A stretch of DNA of 8,388 bases, taken from Bdellovibrio sp. Lineage in GTDB: Bacteria > Bdellovibrionota > Bdellovibrionia > Bdellovibrionales > Bdellovibrionaceae. Of this stretch, positions 5,592 to 8,388 are shown one piece after another. The notes beneath the pieces were generated by a model. That model ran no database searches. It worked only from the letters and a program-made list of their open reading frames with translations, and had not been told where the DNA came from. The stretch is taken from positions 1 to 8,388 of the forward strand of contig JAGIAF010000151.1 in the NCBI GenBank assembly GCA_017745015.1. The letters are read 5' to 3'. How positions within the stretch are numbered: the first letter of the stretch is position 1; every line of letters starts with the position of its first letter. Both the position numbers and the translations under genes were made by a program.

Positions 5592-6572
5592 TTAGCGTAC
5601 TTTAGCTCGTAATAGGTCTTGGACATGAAGGATTCCCACAGGTTTATGGGGTTGAGCCGCATCTTTATCCAAAACAAAGAGCATATTGATTTGGAACTGT
5701 TCCATCACGAAAAGAGCCTTTTCAGCCAATTCGTTCGCATCAATCGTGCGTGGATTTGAGGTCATCAGATCCTTTGCTTGGCCAGTGAATGGGTCATTGC
5801 TCTTTTCCAAACGACGACGAATCTGACCGTCGGTAATAACCCCAACCAAGTCCCCTTTTTCATCCACAATACCGGCAGCACCGCGAACATCTTTATGGGT
5901 CATGATCGAGAACACCTCTTTAAGAGGCGCATTCAAGCCCACTGTTGGCAAAGCCTCGCCGATATGCATGACATCTTTCACACGAGTCAAAAGACGGTAA
6001 CCCAAGCTGCCGCCTGGATGGAATTCTGCGAAGTCTTCAGAGCTGAAACCTTTTTCTGCCATCACTGCCATAGCCACAGCATCGCCCATTGCTAACGTAG
6101 CAGTGCTACTTGCCGTAGGAGCTAAGCCTAGAGGACAAGCTTCTTCAGAAACAGAAACATCCAAAGTCACTTGGGCGGCTTTTGATAAAGATGAACTCAT
6201 CTTACCTGTTAAAGCCACCAACGGAATTCCTTTGCGAGCTACGAATCTTAAAATACCCGAGAACTCCGGGGACTCCCCGCCGTAGGAAAGAGCAATAACC
6301 AAATCATCGTTCTCTACCATACCCAGATCCCCGTGATTGCTCTCTGCTGGATGCAAGAACACCGCAGGAGTTCCCGTAGAAGAGAATGTCGCTGCAAGTT
6401 TGCGAGCGATTTGCCCGGACTTACCCATTCCCGTAAGAATCAATTTTCCTTTGCAGGCGGTGATCATTCTTACGACTTGTTCAAATTCAGAACCAATACG
6501 CGCTTTCAACGCCAAGATCGCTTGAGCTTCGACATCGAGAACTTTTTGAGCTTGTTGAATAACCTTCGACAT
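5592..6572 (-). CDS. kdsD: D-arabinose-5-phosphate isomerase
   Basis: KdsD interconverts ribulose-5-phosphate and arabinose-5-phosphate, the first committed sugar for Kdo synthesis, in the cytoplasm. The 326 residues match the usual full-length form: an N-terminal SIS domain (about 35-180) followed by two CBS domains (about 200-255 and 268-325). The sugar-phosphate site is visible in TGMGKSGQIARKLAATFSST and HPAESNHGDLGM. Residues reported as functional in E. coli KdsD (Lys59, Glu111, Glu152, His193) align at a constant offset of 8 with Lys51, Glu103, Glu144 (SEEACPLGLAPT) and His185 (HPGGSLG). The full CBS pair separates it from short SIS-only isomerases. GutQ and KpsF paralogues share this layout, but kdsB and kdsC in the same cluster favour the Kdo role. 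The ATG follows AGGAAAA, which overlaps the pyrG stop; the genes are 8 nt apart. A likely terminator follows. Confidence 0.95.
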   Translation of the reverse strand: MSKVIQQAQKVLDVEAQAILALKARIGSEFEQVVRMITACKGKLILTGMGKSGQIARKLAATFSSTGTPAVFLHPAESNHGDLGMVENDDLVIALSYGGESPEFSGILRFVARKGIPLVALTGKMSSSLSKAAQVTLDVSVSEEACPLGLAPTASSTATLAMGDAVAMAVMAEKGFSSEDFAEFHPGGSLGYRLLTRVKDVMHIGEALPTVGLNAPLKEVFSIMTHKDVRGAAGIVDEKGDLVGVITDGQIRRRLEKSNDPFTGQAKDLMTSNPRTIDANELAEKALFVMEQFQINMLFVLDKDAAQPHKPVGILHVQDLLRAKVR

Positions 6573-6580
6573 AGTTTTTC

Positions 6581-8275
6581 CTATTTATTCTTTAAACTAG
6601 CTTTCACGAACTGAACAAACAATGGATGCGGAGCCAAGGGCTTCGATTTAAATTCCGGATGGAATTGCACACCCACAAACCAAGGATGGTCTGGCAGCTC
6701 GATAATTTCAACCAGATCACGTTCTTTACAAATTCCTGAAGCCACCATGCCATTCTTTTCAAACAATGCTTTGTACTTGTTGTTGTACTCAAAACGATGA
6801 CGGTGACGTTCCATGATGTTGGCAGCCTTGTAAACTTGAGCTGCCGTTGTACCCGATGCGATTGCACAAGGGAAAGCCCCCAAGCGCATTGTACCGCCTT
6901 TATTGATCACGCCACGCTGTTCTACCATGGAGTCGATAACAAAGTTTCCACTGCGTTTGTTTTCCGCATGGAATTCACGGCTTGTGGCATCTTTAATACC
7001 GCAAACATTGCGTGCGAACTCAATCGCAGCCAACTGCATACCGAAACAGATACCGAAGAATGGAACTTGTTTTTCACGAGCGTATTTAATCGCTGTGATC
7101 TTACCTTCCACACCGCGAGTACCAAAGCCACCAGGAACCAAGATCCCGTGAACTTTGCCCAACAATTGATGGACAGTTTTATCTGTTACTTTTTCTGAGT
7201 CGACATAGATAATTTCAAGATTGGCATTGTTTGCAATACCACCGTGGACCAAAGACTCGTGCAAAGACTTATAGGCCTCTTTAAGTTCTACGTACTTACC
7301 AACCACACCGATTTTCACTGTGTGAGCCGGATTACTCAAAACTTTTACAAGATTTTGCCAGCCTTTCAGATTCACTTTACCAGCGCTCAAACCCAAACGT
7401 TGAACGATCAATTCATCCAAGTGTTCTTTATTCAAAGCCAATGGAACTTCGTAAATGAATTTGCTGTCTTGGGCTGCAACAACATGGTTCGGCTGCACTG
7501 AACAGAACAACGCGATCTTACCTTTTAAGTTTTCATCGATGTGTTTTTCGCTACGACAAACCAAGAAATCCGGTTGCAAACCGATCATACGCAATTCTTT
7601 AACCGAGTGCTGAGTTGGTTTTGATTTCAACTCTCCCGCAGCTGCGATGTACGGAACGTAAGTCACATGAACCAAGACCGAGTTTTCCATACCCACGTCG
7701 ATACGCATTTGGCGAATCGCTTCGAGGAACGGCTGAGATTCGATGTCACCCACAGTTCCACCGATTTCAACTAGGATCACTTCGCTGCCCTGAGCGGCTT
7801 CGTAAATACGCGCTTTAATTTCTTCCGTGATATGAGGTATGACTTGCACAGTGCCACCGAGGTAATCGCCACGGCGCTCACGCGCAAGGACTGTGTCATA
7901 GATTTGGCCAGTCGAAACTGAGTTTGAACGATTCATGATCGCTGATGTGAAACGCTCATAATGGCCTAAATCCAGATCCGTCTCTGCACCGTCTTCAGTC
8001 ACATACACTTCACCGTGCTGAAACGGTGACATTGTTCCTGGGTCGACGTTCAAGTAAGGATCGAATTTCATGATCGTGACCTTGTGACCACGAGCTTCCA
8101 GCAAAGCTCCAAGGCTTGCCGCTGTTAATCCTTTACCGATAGAGGAAACCACACCACCAGTTACGAAAATAAACTTTTGTTTCAAAGCTTTCTTCGTCGA
8201 CTTGGCCGTAGAAATTTTAGTAGTTGCCTGCGTGGCCTTCTTCGTTGTGCTTCGTGCACCCGTTCTCTTTGCCAT
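6581..8275 (-). CDS. pyrG: CTP synthase (glutamine-hydrolysing)
   Basis: PyrG makes CTP from UTP, ATP and glutamine in the cytoplasm. Here it also supplies the CTP that KdsB needs to form CMP-Kdo. The synthetase domain (about 34-300) opens with FVTGGVVSSIGKG (37-49, P-loop-like) and contains KFDPYLNVDPGTMSPFQHGE and EIGGTVGDIES. The class I glutamine amidotransferase domain (about 320-560) has the oxyanion PGGFG (381-385), nucleophile Cys410 in GICFG, and His539/Glu541 in VQFHPEF. At 564 residues it is about 20 longer than the E. coli enzyme. The extra length is mainly a Lys/Thr/Ser/Ala-rich basic tail (1-33) before the first core strand. The tail belongs to the protein: the ATG has AGGGGAG 4 nt upstream, while the only nearby internal alternative is a poorly placed TTG at codon 31. 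The ATG shares one base with the kdsB stop (TAATG). Confidence 0.97.
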   Translation of the reverse strand: MAKRTGARSTTKKATQATTKISTAKSTKKALKQKFIFVTGGVVSSIGKGLTAASLGALLEARGHKVTIMKFDPYLNVDPGTMSPFQHGEVYVTEDGAETDLDLGHYERFTSAIMNRSNSVSTGQIYDTVLARERRGDYLGGTVQVIPHITEEIKARIYEAAQGSEVILVEIGGTVGDIESQPFLEAIRQMRIDVGMENSVLVHVTYVPYIAAAGELKSKPTQHSVKELRMIGLQPDFLVCRSEKHIDENLKGKIALFCSVQPNHVVAAQDSKFIYEVPLALNKEHLDELIVQRLGLSAGKVNLKGWQNLVKVLSNPAHTVKIGVVGKYVELKEAYKSLHESLVHGGIANNANLEIIYVDSEKVTDKTVHQLLGKVHGILVPGGFGTRGVEGKITAIKYAREKQVPFFGICFGMQLAAIEFARNVCGIKDATSREFHAENKRSGNFVIDSMVEQRGVINKGGTMRLGAFPCAIASGTTAAQVYKAANIMERHRHRFEYNNKYKALFEKNGMVASGICKERDLVEIIELPDHPWFVGVQFHPEFKSKPLAPHPLFVQFVKASLKNK

Positions 8276-8388
8276 TATCTCCCCTGACTTAAGAGTTTTT
8301 CGAGTTTAGCCATGTCCTCGGGAGTATCCACCCCAAGGCTTGCTTCTTTGACTCGGACGACTTTAATCTTTGCGCCCAAGTATAAAGC
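8275..8388 (-). CDS. kdsB: 3-deoxy-manno-octulosonate cytidylyltransferase, C-terminal 37 residues (5' end outside window)
   Basis: The last 37 codons and TAA stop of a gene running in from the right edge are visible. KdsB activates Kdo with CTP to CMP-Kdo for LPS inner-core transfer. The fragment contains GAKIKVVRVKEASLGVDTPEDM, with SLGVDTPEDM corresponding to the conserved GVDTPEDL element near the end of KdsB, followed by a terminal helix (AKLEKLLSQGR). The reading frame includes the pyrG ribosome site and its stop overlaps the pyrG ATG by one base, so the two are translationally coupled. Neighbouring pyrG, kdsD and kdsC support the identity. Other NDP-sugar transferases end differently, but with so little of the protein seen, this rests on the motif plus context. 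Confidence 0.87.
   Translation of the reverse strand, partial: ALYLGAKIKVVRVKEASLGVDTPEDMAKLEKLLSQGR

Noticed and set aside
5566..5600. Promoter TTGCAA-17-TCTATT for the TonB-like gene
   Set aside because: Each box matches consensus at only 4 of 6 positions and the -35 box lies inside the terminator stem, so I did not list it as a feature.
5778..6095. 105-codon plus-strand open frame within kdsD
   Set aside because: It is antisense to SIS and CBS coding sequence, with no ribosome site or recognisable motif.
6797..7198. 133-codon plus-strand open frame within pyrG
   Set aside because: It is antisense to the conserved glutaminase domain of CTP synthase; Cys/His/Thr-rich composition is typical of an antisense shadow.

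Overview
This window is one almost gap-free gene cluster, entirely on the minus strand, from a Gram-negative bacterium. Read in transcription order (high to low coordinates) it runs: end of kdsB, pyrG (CTP synthase), kdsD (arabinose-5-phosphate isomerase), a TonB-like protein, a small membrane/coiled-coil protein of unknown function, kdsC (Kdo-8-phosphate phosphatase), two outer-membrane beta-barrel proteins, a periplasmic TPR protein, and the start of a second secreted TPR-type protein that leaves the window. The mix of Kdo/LPS genes with paired small barrels and exported TPR proteins suggests a predatory or gliding relative of Bdellovibrio (Bdellovibrionota) or, less likely, Myxococcota. This is inferred from gene content only, since no rRNA or other marker is present.

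Region 5592-8388 (kdsB-pyrG-kdsD) is a tight unit. kdsB and pyrG share one base (TAATG), and pyrG and kdsD are 8 nt apart. PyrG supplies the CTP that KdsB uses to activate Kdo, and KdsD makes the arabinose-5-phosphate from which Kdo is built. A hairpin plus T-run after kdsD probably ends or attenuates this unit. PyrG carries an unusual Lys/Thr/Ser-rich N-terminal tail of about 30 residues.

Region 4207-5591 holds the TonB-like gene, preceded by a structured leader, and the unrecognised 153-codon gene. A small palindrome followed by five T separates them. About 124 nt of partly self-complementary sequence then precede kdsC.

Region 1-4206 starts with kdsC and runs through four genes coupled by overlaps or very short gaps (1 nt overlap, 13 nt gap, 4 nt overlap, 6 nt gap). 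The order barrel, barrel, TPR, TPR resembles the GltA-GltB-GltC part of the Myxococcus gliding (Glt) machinery. The coupling of kdsC to the first barrel ties LPS-core synthesis to this envelope complex. The Glt-like assignment rests on architecture and gene order, not on a search. No RNA genes, insertion sequences, CRISPR arrays or origins were seen, and no gene-free stretch exceeds about 125 nt.
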